Positions 11,388 through 21,700 are shown, counted from the first letter of the stretch. The stretch is 64,000 bases of DNA from Zantedeschia hybrid cultivar (GCA_030544215.1 JARZZO010000012.1:37363194-37427193), one strand, 5' to 3'. The notes: generated by a model not told the origin, from the letters alone. Numbers and translations are program-made.

Positions 11388-12440
11388 TTACAATGAGTCT
11401 CCTGACGGCATCTGAAGTCTTGCTGTCCTCACAACTAATACAACAACTTTTGCTCCATTCCCAAGCCTCAGATCCACGTCTCCGCGGTTCAATCTTCTTT
11501 TACTTGTTAACACCTGCAAGTTATTACAGATATGAAAAACACATCCAGTATCTAATACCCAAGATGTTAATTCTCTATAAGACAAGTTAAGATTGATCAT
11601 GAGTATACCTAAAGATTCACCAAGCTTCTCCTTTGCTTTTTCTGCTAGATAAATCTTGCAGTTTCTTTTCCAGTGACCTTCTTTATGGCAGTGGAAACAC
11701 TGACCTTTATCATTGACTTTAGCTTTATCCTTTTGAACTGCCGGTTTGCTTTTCACTAGTTTTTTAGGCTTACCTTTCTTAAAGGTCTGTCCAGCTTTTC
11801 TTTTCTTGTTAGTCTTACCAACAAGCATTACATGTGGCTTATCTTTCTGGATAGTGCCTTCTGCTGTCTTCAACATGTTGAGCAGCTCAGCCAGTGTAAC
11901 TTCAATTTTGTTCATATTAAAGTTGATAATGAATTGTGAAAATGAATCTGAAAGGGACTGTAGGATTAAGTCAATGCTTAAGTCATTGTTCATAACAAAG
12001 CCAAGTACTGTAAGCCTCTCAATCCATTCTATCATCTTGAACACATGAGTTTGCACAGATGTGCCCTCGCTCATTCTGGTCCTGAACAATTTCTTAGATA
12101 TCTCATATCCTTCTGTTCTGGATTGTTCACCAAACAACTCTTGTAGGTGATTCAGAATGGTTTTAGGTTCCATGTTATCATGCTGTCGCTGCAGTTCATT
12201 ATTCATTGAACCGAGCATATAACACTGGACCTTGACAGAGTCATCCTTCCAATTTTCATACATCATTAATTCATCTTCGTTAGCATTTTCACCGGGTTGT
12301 ACTGGATCTGGTTGATCCAGGACATAAGCTAGCTTTTCACACCTGAGGACAATCTTCATGTTGCGTAACCAGTCAATGTAATTAGGTCCCGTGAGTTTGT
12401 TTGCATCAAGTATGCAACGAAAGGGGTTAGGTGACGACAT
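11388..12440 (-). CDS. Element B Gag with protease start
   Basis: 350 residues from the ATG at 12440, just after the structured leader. The N-terminus (LTGPNYIDWLRNMKIVL) and the central helical region are typical of copia Gag of the UBN2 type, which packages element RNA into cytoplasmic particles. A Lys-rich stretch precedes a CCHC zinc knuckle (CFHCHKEGHWKRNC, near residue 250), which binds RNA. The protease signature SWVLDTGCVFHIC starts near residue 292, and the frame stops at a TAA inside the protease. Pol continues in the same frame beyond that stop, so the TAA is a mutation and not the natural Gag end. Confidence 0.93.
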   Translation of the reverse strand: MSSPNPFRCILDANKLTGPNYIDWLRNMKIVLRCEKLAYVLDQPDPVQPGENANEDELMMYENWKDDSVKVQCYMLGSMNNELQRQHDNMEPKTILNHLQELFGEQSRTEGYEISKKLFRTRMSEGTSVQTHVFKMIEWIERLTVLGFVMNNDLSIDLILQSLSDSFSQFIINFNMNKIEVTLAELLNMLKTAEGTIQKDKPHVMLVGKTNKKRKAGQTFKKGKPKKLVKSKPAVQKDKAKVNDKGQCFHCHKEGHWKRNCKIYLAEKAKEKLGESLGILMINLNLSYRELTSWVLDTGCVFHICNNLQVLTSKRRLNRGDVDLRLGNGAKVVVLVVRTARLQMPSGDSL

Positions 12441-12534
12441 AGCGACCTACAAGGAAATATATATAAAAATAAGCAGATAGTTCTTAAAATCTGATTTAGG
12501 ACTTTTAATCTAGATTTAGGCTCCCACTATTTTT

Positions 12535-12925
12535 CGGCGATCTGTAATATACAGAACGGGAGATTCCGGTGATCTCCTAGTGGGGATCAGAATCCTTCGG
12601 GCATCATGCATGTGACCTTGTGGTAGCACAACAAATCACATCAAGTCCCTTAGGCAGTCAACTCTTGACAATTGCAACATTTGCAATATCCGATCAATTT
12701 AACCCCTGAATAAGAATGACCTTGTGGTAGCACAACAAATTAAATGATTCAGTTAAGTTTATCCATCATTACTTAGATAACATGAATTCATAGTGCAATC
12801 CTTGTGGTAGCACAACAAGACTACACTATTTGTCCATTTATCTTAATGACATCACATGTCGTAGACCTAGGTTAATTTCTAAATCAAATAGACCTTGTGG
12901 TAGCACAACAAATCCATTTGAGATA
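12535..12925 (-). repeat. Element B leader: four hairpins with a conserved loop
   Basis: The block CCTTGTGGTAGCACAACAA (plus strand) or a close match occurs at 12616, 12720, 12800 and 12893 (spacing 104, 80, 93). Each copy is flanked by a different inverted repeat. These are ATGTGA/TCACAT (12610-12615 with 12636-12641), CTGAAT/ATTCAG (12706-12711 with 12747-12752, plus an outer 8-bp arm), an 11-bp arm at 12790-12800 with 12819-12829, and a 9-bp arm at 12884-12892 with 12913-12921. The loop itself holds TTGTG/CACAA. Mismatches in the last two arms become G-U pairs on the minus (sense) strand. Closer to gag, GGAGAT/ATCTCC and a GGATCAGAATCC hairpin precede the array. The first copy lies 170 nt upstream of the gag ATG. 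Confidence 0.85.
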
Positions 12926-14005
12926 AGAATTATCCTTAGATCTATAATGATGGTGGGTTTTGTGGATTATTCTGAATATCTCACGTTTACAACTTAAATT
13001 TTAAAAGAGGGTTTTTGAGTTGATTTATAAAAATCGTGCTATCAATAGTATTTCGATTTGATCATAATACTTAATAGAAATATATATATGATAGCATAGT
13101 CCACAAATATCACATATATACAGAAAAATTAAATAGGGATGATCATGGACTGCTTAAGCTACTATGGAATCATCGGAGCTAAACGATGATCCATAATAGA
13201 ATCCTAATGTGAAAACAGCAACACCGGTTCCATTTGATGCGAGTCCTTCCTCCAGAGGTGTCTTCATAAGATCCCGTCCTCTAAACTTAATCCGTAACAT
13301 TTAAATATGAATTTAGGACTCGCAGGTCCATAAATGTACATTTAAACAATAAGAAACCTTGATCTTATCAAGGGGAGTACAATCTTATAGGAAGGTAGAG
13401 AGTACATTTGGATCAAGAGAGAGGAGGATACGCAGGTCCTATTTAAAATACTAAATGAAATAAGCATCGCATTCATTCACATCAATCATCACATGATAAT
13501 ACTAAGTCCATGATCATCCCACCATAAAACACATCACATGCATCACAATCATCACATAATTGCAGTTTGATATTAAATTTTATAAATATAAAATTATAAT
13601 ACCAATAAATTTTCGAAATAACACTTATTTCATCATTATCAATAATATTCGAAACATTATTGACATATTAAATAATTAAACCATTCAGTTAAACTAAATC
13701 CTAATTCAAACATTTTGAACAGCTAGATAAAATCAAGTTATGCATAAAATAAGTTTAAAACAATTTTAAACTTAATTGATTTAATAGGGAAGTTAATTAT
13801 CTAAAACATTTTTAAATAATTAACTAATACCCTATTATCAATGAAACCCTTTAAGTGAATTAATAGTCATTAAATAGTTTAATAACCTGTTAATAATCAT
13901 AAGAATAATTAATAACAATTATTAATTATTCCTATAATTTTTCTGTTTTAAAACAATTTTAAAATGGGCAGAAAAGGGCTTAAAATGAGCTAAAAAAGGG
14001 TAAAA
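12926..14005 (-). other. Element B leader, AT-rich part
   Basis: About 1.1 kb of AT-rich untranslated leader with no open frame. I see short A/T repeats but no gene. Similar AT-rich leader is present in element A (17985-19050). Confidence 0.7.
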
Positions 14006-14620
14006 ATGGCTTAACGGGTCTGTGGGCGGGTTGCCGGGTCCGGACCCGGTGCGGATCCGGCGCGGGTCAGCGGGTCCGGGCGGGCCGGCCCACTGGCCCA
14101 CGCATCGGTCGCCCTCGCCGCCCGATTAGGGTTTCTGGCAGGGGGCGACTGGTTCGCACCCCGACCGGCGGGGGGTGGGCGTCGCCGGCCAGGCCGAAGG
14201 GCGGCGGGGCTCCGACCGGCCCGCACGGCGCCGGTGGACGTCGCCGGTGACCCTGGCGATCACCGCCGGGAACGATCTTCGTCCCTTGCCCGCGAAACAG
14301 ACGCAGCAGCGTCTGGTTCTCCCCCGACCGGCGAGGGCTCGTCGCTGCCGACCCGGCCGATGGGCGGCGGGGCTCCGGTTGGCTACCACGGCGCCGGTGG
14401 ACGTCGTCGACGGCATCAAACGTCACCGGCGTCGCCCCAGACATCCCTTTTTAACGTCGGTCCTCCTCTTAAGCAAGTCGCCGGACGAGCCCCTCCAAGC
14501 TTGCAGGTGCAGGCAATCGCAGTGCTTGCGATGCCGACGGACATCCTAGGTGATGCCGTTGGGAGCAGTCGGACGTCCTCCAACCAACTCACAAGCAGGG
14601 TAAGCCCGTGAACATTTCCG
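14006..14620 (-). other. Element B leader, GC-rich island
   Basis: The composition flips abruptly from AT-rich to very GC-rich between about 14010 and 14440. There is an internal imperfect duplication: GGGCGGCGGGGCTCCG and ACGGCGCCGGTGGACGTCG recur near 14190-14250 and 14360-14415. Several 70-125 residue frames are open on both strands, which is a by-product of GC content. None resembles a known protein, so I do not call a gene. Element A has a GC-rich island at the same place relative to gag and PBS. Confidence 0.6.
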
Positions 14621-15060
14621 CATGGCAAGATGAAGATAACAGTTATCTGTGATCATTATCGGAGAAGACCTATCAGGATGGATATATTAAATCCCATGCT
14701 AATCTCCCCTATTACAGTTCTAAACTGATGATAAAGATAAAACAATATCCAACGAATCTACATGCATGTTTATAGCAGCCAAGACTTATCCTGGTTTGAC
14801 GTGCAGATTGAGGATTCTTATCATGTGAAAAATACATCCAGCCCTAATATTTCTAGCCGCATATTCATCCATCATCATGAACGAAATACCCCTTTTAAAT
14901 CCGGGATCAAATCCCAATATTTATAGACATTCTAAAAACGTGGGAACGATTCCCAAATTTTTAAAATAATTTTTTAGCCCAAGAACACGTATAATACCGG
15001 TTCTTCACGCATAACGAGAAAATCACACAAAACGATGCCGTTTTACGAACGAACCAGCAA
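14621..15060 (-). other. Element B leader next to the PBS
   Basis: 440 bp of untranslated leader; no gene seen. It includes AAACGATGCCGTTTT near 15030, a form of the AAACGAYGCCGTT palindrome common in plant repeats. Confidence 0.6.
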
Positions 15061-15076
15061 CCTGGCTCTGATACCA
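15061..15076 (-). other. Element B primer binding site (initiator tRNA-Met)
   Basis: The minus strand reads TGGTATCAGAGCCAGG one base after the 5' LTR end. It is complementary to the 3' end of plant initiator tRNA-Met, the usual primer for minus-strand DNA synthesis in copia elements. Confidence 0.93.
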
Positions 15077-15077
15077 C

Positions 15078-16663
15078 TGTTAGGAATCGCCTAGAACGCA
15101 GCGGAAAATGAAATTGATTCCTATGTATCGGCTGCTGGGATCGTAAAACGGACAATAAAACAAGCGCGGGAAGAACGGTTCTTCACCTTTGCGGGGTTTC
15201 GAATCTCCCGTGGATGATTCCGACTCGGTAATCGTACACACGCACGATCTCCAGAGATATCCACACGAGTTCCCGCTGCAGACGTGATTTCCTCCTCGAC
15301 TTGAGTGCTCCGACCAGATCTCAAATCCACCATGTGCGGAGAGAGACAGATCTACTCCAAGAGAAAGAGAAGGAGAGAGAGAGAGGAGATAGAGAATCTG
15401 GGGTGTAAAATTCGTCCAACTAACTTTTTACCCCTCCCCCTTGGCCTCCTTATATAGAAATAAGGATAAGCACAAGGATTAATCCTCATGATTATCCAAG
15501 AGTTTGGCCTTGGATAAATCTCCATTAAATCTTCATGTTTATCCTGCGGCTTTTCATAAAAACCCAGATAAGCATGAAATTTAACGTCTCTCACCGTCTG
15601 ACGAGAACTCTTATGTGTGTGACCCTCTAGGCCAATATATCAGTCCGGTTTCAGGCCCATTAAACTTAGAGCTAATTCTAAAGTTCAATATTTATTAATT
15701 AATATTTAAACATCATATGTTAAATGATTAATTTAATAAACAAGTGGATTATCATCTGATGATTAATTCACTTAGCCTTCTGATCATGAACAGCACCAAA
15801 CACTACCTCATGATCCCAGAAGATATAAGGGATATTGTTCCCTTTAATTGAACCTTTCCGTCTGCAGATGCCGCACAGATAAAATCCTTCACTCATCCAA
15901 TGTCCCAATAACGCAAGGGTATGGTTTTATAGTCAAACCCTCTATCGCATTATTTAGATAGATTCCAGTACTCAGTTAATTTCTAGAAAGACTTCTCTTT
16001 CATTTGACCCTGGCCAGGGATTTCTGTGTACACATCCATAGGACATTCTCTCTCCAATCTTATACCAAGAGTGAGTGATCCCTTGTTGTTCACTCAATTA
16101 CCTTCGCAAGCTTTCCACTGTATCTGAGAGACCGACTATCGTGGGCTTAATAGTTAAAGTCCACAAGTCAGATAATCAAGATACAATGGTCCACAAACAA
16201 GGTATCATTGGTGACTCAGGTCAAAGGATCAACTGTGCTACTGCAACGATTGAATTCCCTGGTTGACTAATAGGTATAATTACCATCCAGGAATTCTTAT
16301 TTGGGTCTGTTCAGTGAACTCATTCTCTAATGAGCACCCACAAGTTTGTCTTAGTGTCACCACACGAGTGAATGTGAGATCATTCACCCTCATCATATGA
16401 GCAGACATAACTTGTGTCGATCTTATCGGATATTTAATGTCCATCTCAAATATCCTATGATCGAGAACTGTTTAAGACAAGTGACTGAGGACATTGATCT
16501 CACTATCATGATCTCATCATGATTCAATATCCCATACATTTGTCTACGGACCTTCATTACGATAGTTAATTTGCAAGAACTATAAATGAAGAAATGATTG
16601 GCTTTATTAATAATTTGAACTAGAATGTACAATGATTGGCTTTGAGGCCACCCAATTCTATCA
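15078..16663 (-). repeat. Element B right LTR (5' LTR on the minus strand)
   Basis: Same length as 6911-8496 and about 98% identical by eye. As the 5' LTR it carries the element promoter. Confidence 0.95.
15448..15457 (-). promoter_or_regulatory. TATA box of element B 5' LTR
   Basis: CTATATAAGG on the minus strand, followed in the sense direction by a CT-rich tract (15353-15395). It sits mid-LTR, where a U3/R promoter is expected. The start site is not located. Confidence 0.6.
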
Positions 16664-17484
16664 GCTTCACAGTTCCTTGACCCTTGTCCTTGAGGTATTC
16701 TTTGCAATTCCTCTTCCAATGCCCTTTCTGGTGACAGTAGAAGCAATCACCTTTCTCAGCACTTTTTACCTTTGTCTTTCTTGACAACCTTTGCCTTTCT
16801 CTAAACCTTGTTCTTATTCTTTCGAAAAGCTTGGACTGCAAGTCTTTTTCTGTTGGTCTTACGAACCATTAGGACTTAGGGTTTATCCTTCACAAGGTTT
16901 CCCTCAGCAGTTTTTAACATGTTCAGCAGTTCAGCTAAGGTGGCCTGGATCTTGTTCATGTTAAAATTAACGATGAACTGAGCATATGAGGGTGGAAGTG
17001 AAGACAACACGAGGTCTATGCGCATCTCCTTGGGAAGTGTAATCCCAAGAGTATCCAGCCTCTCCACCCATTCAATCATCTTCAGCACGTGATTCTGTAC
17101 TGAAGTTCCCTCTGCCATCTAAGCCTTGAACAGATTCTTCGATATCTCATATCGTTCGATTCTGCTCTGCTCACCAAAGAGCTCCTTCAAATGGAGCATG
17201 ATGGATCTAGCATCCATCTCTTCATGTTGCCTCTGCAACTCATTGCTCATAGAGGCTAACATGTAGCATTGGGCCATGGTGGAATTCTCCTTCCATTTTT
17301 CATACGCTATCATTTCCTCCTCTGGGGCATCCAATGCTGGTTCAGAAGGAGGTTCAGTATCCAAGACGTAGACAATCTGCTCAGACCTGAGGACTATCTT
17401 CAGGTTTCTGAGCCAGTCTGAGTAATTGGTGCCTGTCAAACGGTTGACATCAAGTATGCCTCGCAACGGGTTATGGTGCGACAT
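16664..17484 (-). pseudogene. Element A Gag, broken
   Basis: The ATG at 17484 starts a Gag very like that of element B (LTGTNYSDWLRNLKIVL). A TAG at 17119-17121 interrupts it, and the frame resumes at once with MAEGTSVQNHVLKMIEW and continues to about 16876. A frameshift then moves the CCHC knuckle (CFYCHQKGHWKRNC, near 16720-16760) to another frame. The fragment ends at 16664, where element B inserted; its continuation is at 6910 and below. The 121-residue and 80-residue parts together cover the usual Gag core. Confidence 0.9.
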
Positions 17485-17589
17485 TCTCGCCTACAGGAGA
17501 TAATCAATTGATAATTAGCAGATATTCAGATTATCTAAAACAAGATATGGTCTTTTATTATCTAGTTTTACTCCCACTAATTTTCGACG

Positions 17590-17985
17590 GACTGCATAAC
17601 CTTCAGATATACAGAACGGGAGATGCCGACTGTCTCCTAGTGGAGATCAGAATCTCCAAGCATCACAGTATGACCTCGGGTAAACACATAGTATCATATT
17701 GCTATCTCAGAGCAATCATCTCATGATAATTGCAACTCCTTGCAATATCCGATCATTCTTCGGCTCTCAAGTTTAATGGTCTCGGGTAAACACAGTAGAC
17801 CATTATCCCCGGTCTAAGCTTTACCATCAATACGTGACAGAGTAAAGTAGAAATATAGTTCCCGGGTAAACACGTGGATAACTATATCGTTCCTCTACTC
17901 TTATCCAAAGGCATCTGATGCCATGATCAACAGTCCTCTCAACAGACAATGGCAGACCTCGGGTAAACACATAGTATCTGCCATG
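17590..17985 (-). repeat. Element A leader: four hairpins with a conserved loop
   Basis: The motif CTCGGGTAAACACATAGTA or a close variant recurs with anchors at 17674, 17780, 17860 and 17957 (spacing 106, 80, 97). Flanking arms differ in each copy but pair perfectly. They are TATGA/TCATA (17669-17673, 17694-17698), TAATGGTCT/AGACCATTA (17774-17782, 17797-17805), ATATAGTT/AACTATAT (17853-17860, 17880-17887, with an outer AGAGTA/TACTCT) and ATGGCAGA/TCTGCCAT (17949-17956, 17977-17984). Nearer gag are GGAGA/TCTCC and TGGAGAT/ATCTCCA hairpins. The first copy is about 180 nt upstream of the gag ATG, as in element B. Confidence 0.85.
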
Positions 17986-19050
17986 ACTGAATTAAGTTCC
18001 ATTGATCATATTGATGGAGAGCCATGCGGTGCATTCTCAATGACTCGCGCTACGGCTTAGAATTTGTAACGAAGGTTTTACTTATTTAGTTTGGTCTCAT
18101 CCTAGGTGATAGTATTAAATATATCGAATATATTATAAATACTAATAACCTAGCAAATATAAAGCACATGCATCACATACATGTCATTAGTGTGGTCATG
18201 GACGGCACTGCGGTTTGACTTGAGCCAGACAGTCAAACGCACACACATACACAATATAACAACTTATATCATGAGTCTGCAAACCCATGAATGCAATGAA
18301 CTCCTTCATTTTCATCTGGTCAGCAGTTGTGGATCATCCTCGCTCCGCGTGCATCAACCTCGATCAAATCTCATCGTAATTCTCAATTACACGATAATTT
18401 AAATGAGGGAAGCCTTATGGCGATTACATCAAGGAGGAAGGTAGAAGTACACGGGAATATGAGAGGGAGAGGTTCGCAGACCTCTATTTATTAATACAGA
18501 ATAAACCACATAATCACATTCCACATCCACAATTAAAGCTCATCCATGACCACCATGTGTTTTAGTTAAACAAACCACACATTAATTGCACATCATATGG
18601 CTAAATAAAATTTTCGAAAATAATATTAATTTTGGTTTCATAAAACCAGGGACCAAAATAAAATTTTGGACAATTTGGAATTTTCGAACACTTTAGTATT
18701 TATTTTAAGCATGCTAATTTAAATCCAATTTAAATAAGCAAACCAATAACACATCAAATATGCACAAAATCTAAAAATAATGATTTTAGAAATATTCCAT
18801 GCTCAATTTGAACAATTCAAATAATTACGGGGTTATTTAATCAATTAAATATAACAAACAATCTAACAACTTAGATTAATACTTAGTATTAACAACATTT
18901 GTTAATATAATAATGAAAAACTCATATTTCATTATTAGGACCCAAAAAAATTAAAATTTTAATGTCAAAATCAAATTTTAACAATAAAATTAAATTAAAT
19001 TAATTTAACAGGGCCACTAATATATTAAAATTAAAAGAAATGGGGTTATA
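17986..19050 (-). other. Element A leader, AT-rich part
   Basis: Untranslated, AT-rich, many A/T runs; no gene seen. Confidence 0.65.
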
Positions 19051-19410
19051 CAATGGGGTCAGCCCGGCTGAACCCCTGGCTCGGGCCAGGGCCCAGCCAG
19101 GGCTCGGAACCAGGCCCGTAGGCCTGGTCCAGGCCCTGCTGGGCCCTAGCTCGGGCCGCCTGGCTCGAGCCAGGGTCTAGTCGGGCTGGACCCTGTCGGC
19201 GGCTAGGGCAAAACCTAGCTGCCAGACAGGGGGCCGCCCGACGGTTCCCTGCATTGCAGGGAACCAGTCGGCGGCAGCCCCGACGGGGCTCCCTTTCGGC
19301 GCCGGCACCGGCGCCGTCCGGTCACCGGCGACCGTCCGCCGGTTCCGACGACGTCGCCGGCGCCGTCCGGCGGCCGGGGCAGGCCCTTGAAGGGCTCCGG
19401 TGGCCCTCCT
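19051..19410 (-). other. Element A leader, GC-rich island
   Basis: Very GC-rich, built of short GGGCC/GGCTCGG palindromic words (CTCGGGCC repeats near 19080-19170). It sits between an AT-rich stretch and the PBS-side leader, as in element B. No credible gene. Confidence 0.55.
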
Positions 19411-19775
19411 TTTAGATTTCAAAAATCTTACCTTTGATCCCTCTTTTCACACCGGTTTCAAAAATGCAAGACGAAGAAGAAGGAAGGCCATGGCCAGTGA
19501 TTCTTGCTCTCCATGCTGCTGGCATCGTTCACAACGATCAAACCCCCAAAAGATCCATCTCATGGATCCGATTCTATCAAAAAATACCCCATTCTCCGTC
19601 GAACGAAGAACACGACGAAATAACCCCAAAAATAATATTTTCTTCGTATTTAAATCGCGATCTTATCGCAGCGAACATCTAATGAATTTAAATCTTTCAA
19701 GAAAATAAATTAAGCATGGAATAAATTAAAAAACCATAATTTTTTAGAGACCGAAACGGCGAAAACACAGTGGAA
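19411..19775 (-). other. Element A leader next to the PBS
   Basis: 365 bp of untranslated leader; small open frames on both strands show no known domain. Confidence 0.5.
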
Positions 19776-19791
19776 CCTGGCTCTGATACCA
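19776..19791 (-). other. Element A primer binding site (initiator tRNA-Met)
   Basis: The minus strand reads TGGTATCAGAGCCAGG one base downstream of the 5' LTR end at 19793. Same primer as element B. Confidence 0.93.
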
Positions 19792-19792
19792 C

Positions 19793-21343
19793 TGTTGGGA
19801 TCGTTGTGTCGGGATCCGATCCAAAAACGCAGCGGAATATAATTTTCGGGATCGGATCTGTCCCATTTCGGTCGTTAAAATTAAACCGGTGTAAATCGAA
19901 TTTACTTTGGGCGGATTCGAATCCGCGTCCGTTTTCCGGTTCTGTCGGAGCGATGCCGCAAGTCGCGCAGATGCCCGACCTCTAGCAGTATCCACGCGGT
20001 TCTCCTCGCGATGGATCGTCCTCGCTTCCTCGCTCGCTGTGGCGTTCGAAGATCCCGTCTGACTACGCGTAATCCGCCGCGACATGCGGATTCGGAATTC
20101 CCGTCGAACGGAAAGTGCAGCAGTTGGGAGCCACACGCTCAGAGGTGAGAGAAAGTGGGGAAGAACGAATGACGGCTAGGTTAGGGTTGCTGGCCCGGAC
20201 GTAGAATCCGTTCTTTTATAAGAAGTCAGTTTGCGGTTTTTCATAGAAACCCAGACTTATTCGAAATCCTGTCGGATTATCCATCGACTTGAAAACCATT
20301 TGCGTGTGACCCTCTAGGGCCAAATATCAGTCCAATTAATAGCCCATTAAATCCAGTAACCCTTTACTGACCCACTGACTTAATTGATATCCTTATATTC
20401 AATTAATCAGCCGAATTTAATGTCCCACAATAAATTCGGACGGACTGCCGATCATGTTGGACGCCAAGCAACATCGCGTGATCCTGGATGGCATTGGGGT
20501 TATCGCAACCCTCTATTGGAACCTTTCTGTCATCGGTTAGCGCGCGGATATAATCCTTCATCTGTGCAATGTTCCCGAATCGACCTAGGGCATGGTTTAC
20601 TGTTAAACCCTATTTGGTCGATTCACTTGAATCAGATGTCGCTAATCTGAATCCGAAAACTCCTTATCGATTACAGAGTCCGCCCTGGCCAGGGACTTTA
20701 AGCGCATCATTCCCGGAACATTCTCTCTCAAACAACCAAGAGCGGATGATCCCATATTGAACACACAATTACCTTCGAGGGCATTTCTCTGAACCCGATC
20801 GCTTGACTTATTGATAACCTATGGTTAGGGATTCGTTCGTCAAGGTCAAAGCTCAGAAACCTACCAACAAGATATCTTTGGAGTCTCAGGTCCAAGGATC
20901 ATCCACGCAACCGTGACAAATGAATCGAGCTGGTTAACAGTGAGGTGATTACCATCCAGCGATTCATAGTCGGATCAGTTCAGTGAACTCATTCACCAAT
21001 GAGCACCTATAGGTTCAGCATAATGTCTCCACACAAGTGACTTATGGGATCAGTCACCCTCATCATATGAGCTGAAGTAACCTATACTAGTCTATCCGGA
21101 TGTTCGATGTCCTATCTCAAACATCCTATGACTAGGAACAATTAAGAACATGTATTTATAAGTCTTCGGTCCCGTAATTATGATCTCATCATAATCCGAA
21201 GACTATTGCACATGTTCATGGACTTCATCGTGATACGATAAACACAGATAGAATTAATTACACACAATGAATTATTGCCATTTATTATTAATCTGAATAA
21301 GTACATAGTATCGGATTGGCTTTGAGACCATCTAATACTAACA
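19793..21343 (-). repeat. Element A right LTR (5' LTR on the minus strand)
   Basis: 1551 bp, paired with 2228-3779. A TATA-like TTATAAAAG is near 20214-20224 on the minus strand. About 50 differences from the left copy, mostly transitions, by hand count. Confidence 0.95.
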
Positions 21344-21700
21344 GTTTACTCGCTGTTGCATCCATGGTTCTTAATGGTTACAACATTGGCTGGCAAATTG
21401 AGTAGGTTCGATTCCTGCTGGATGCACTTAGAACGTTCAATAATCATCGTTCGTAAACTCACTCACAGCTTTTTAGTTCGCTCGGTTTGAGTAGACGCGG
21501 GTACGATCTAAAACGATTCCACATTCAAGAAAGAACCGGACTAGACAATGTTATGGAAGGACGCTTTTAGAGGCGGGGGGAGATTCCATTCGAAGTAACG
21601 TAACAGGATGATTGAATGCACCATCTTCAACTCTTCCCGGGATCGGGGGTTTTCAAGAAAAGGTCCCATCTTTCAATATCGCGATTGGGTCGACCAAGCC
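21344..21700 (+). other. Mitochondrial insertion (NUMT), right part
   Basis: It continues the block that stops at 2227. The first bases extend the ccmC 3' end, then a decayed trnI-CAU follows, then about 270 bp of non-coding sequence that I take to be mitochondrial spacer. The right end is not sharply visible. From about 21720 the sequence turns AT-rich and nuclear-like. Confidence 0.6.
21358..21426 (+). pseudogene. trnI-CAU: Organellar trnI-CAU remnant
   Basis: It starts GCATCCATGG and ends with a TGGCAAATT word, then GTAGGTTCGATTCCTGCTGG and ATGCAC. These are the acceptor, TpsiC arm and 3' acceptor of the organellar trnI-CAU. The D and anticodon arms are shortened and scrambled and the anticodon region is missing, so it cannot work as a tRNA. 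69 nt. Confidence 0.75.

Larger units (their letters stand above)
6911..16663 (-). mobile_element. Ty1/copia LTR retrotransposon B, nested in element A
   Basis: Two 1586-bp LTRs (6911-8496 and 15078-16663) flank a minus-strand gag-pol, with PBS and PPT in the right places. It sits inside the gag-pol of element A. Flanking pentamers are acttc (6906-6910) and gcttc (16664-16668), one mismatch. A hand comparison of the LTRs gives about 35 differences (about 2.2%), fewer than in A, as expected for the younger insertion. Gag and pol stay in one reading frame, broken by four nonsense codons. It is related to A (same motif style, similar leader architecture) but is a distinct family. Confidence 0.95.
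2228..21343 (-). mobile_element. Ty1/copia LTR retrotransposon A (outer), interrupted by element B
   Basis: Paired LTRs (2228-3779 and 19793-21343) bound an internal region transcribed on the minus strand in copia order: gag, protease, integrase, RT, RNase H. The minus-strand 5' LTR is the right one. It is followed by a PBS matching the end of initiator tRNA-Met, and a PPT abuts the left LTR. Flanking pentamers are gttca (2223-2227) and gttta (21344-21348), a target-site duplication with one change. Without nested element B (9.75 kb) it is about 9.4 kb. By hand count the LTRs differ at roughly 50 sites (about 3.4%). Gag and pol carry stops and frameshifts, so it is non-autonomous. The lineage is probably Tork/Angela/TAR-like, which I did not resolve. 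Confidence 0.93.

Noticed and set aside
14011..14611. Several overlapping open frames of 70-125 codons on both strands
   Set aside because: They follow from very high GC in a retrotransposon leader; none shows a domain, and frames are equally open in other phases.
21358..21426. Working tRNA gene
   Set aside because: The anticodon arm is missing and the D arm is altered; only a remnant.
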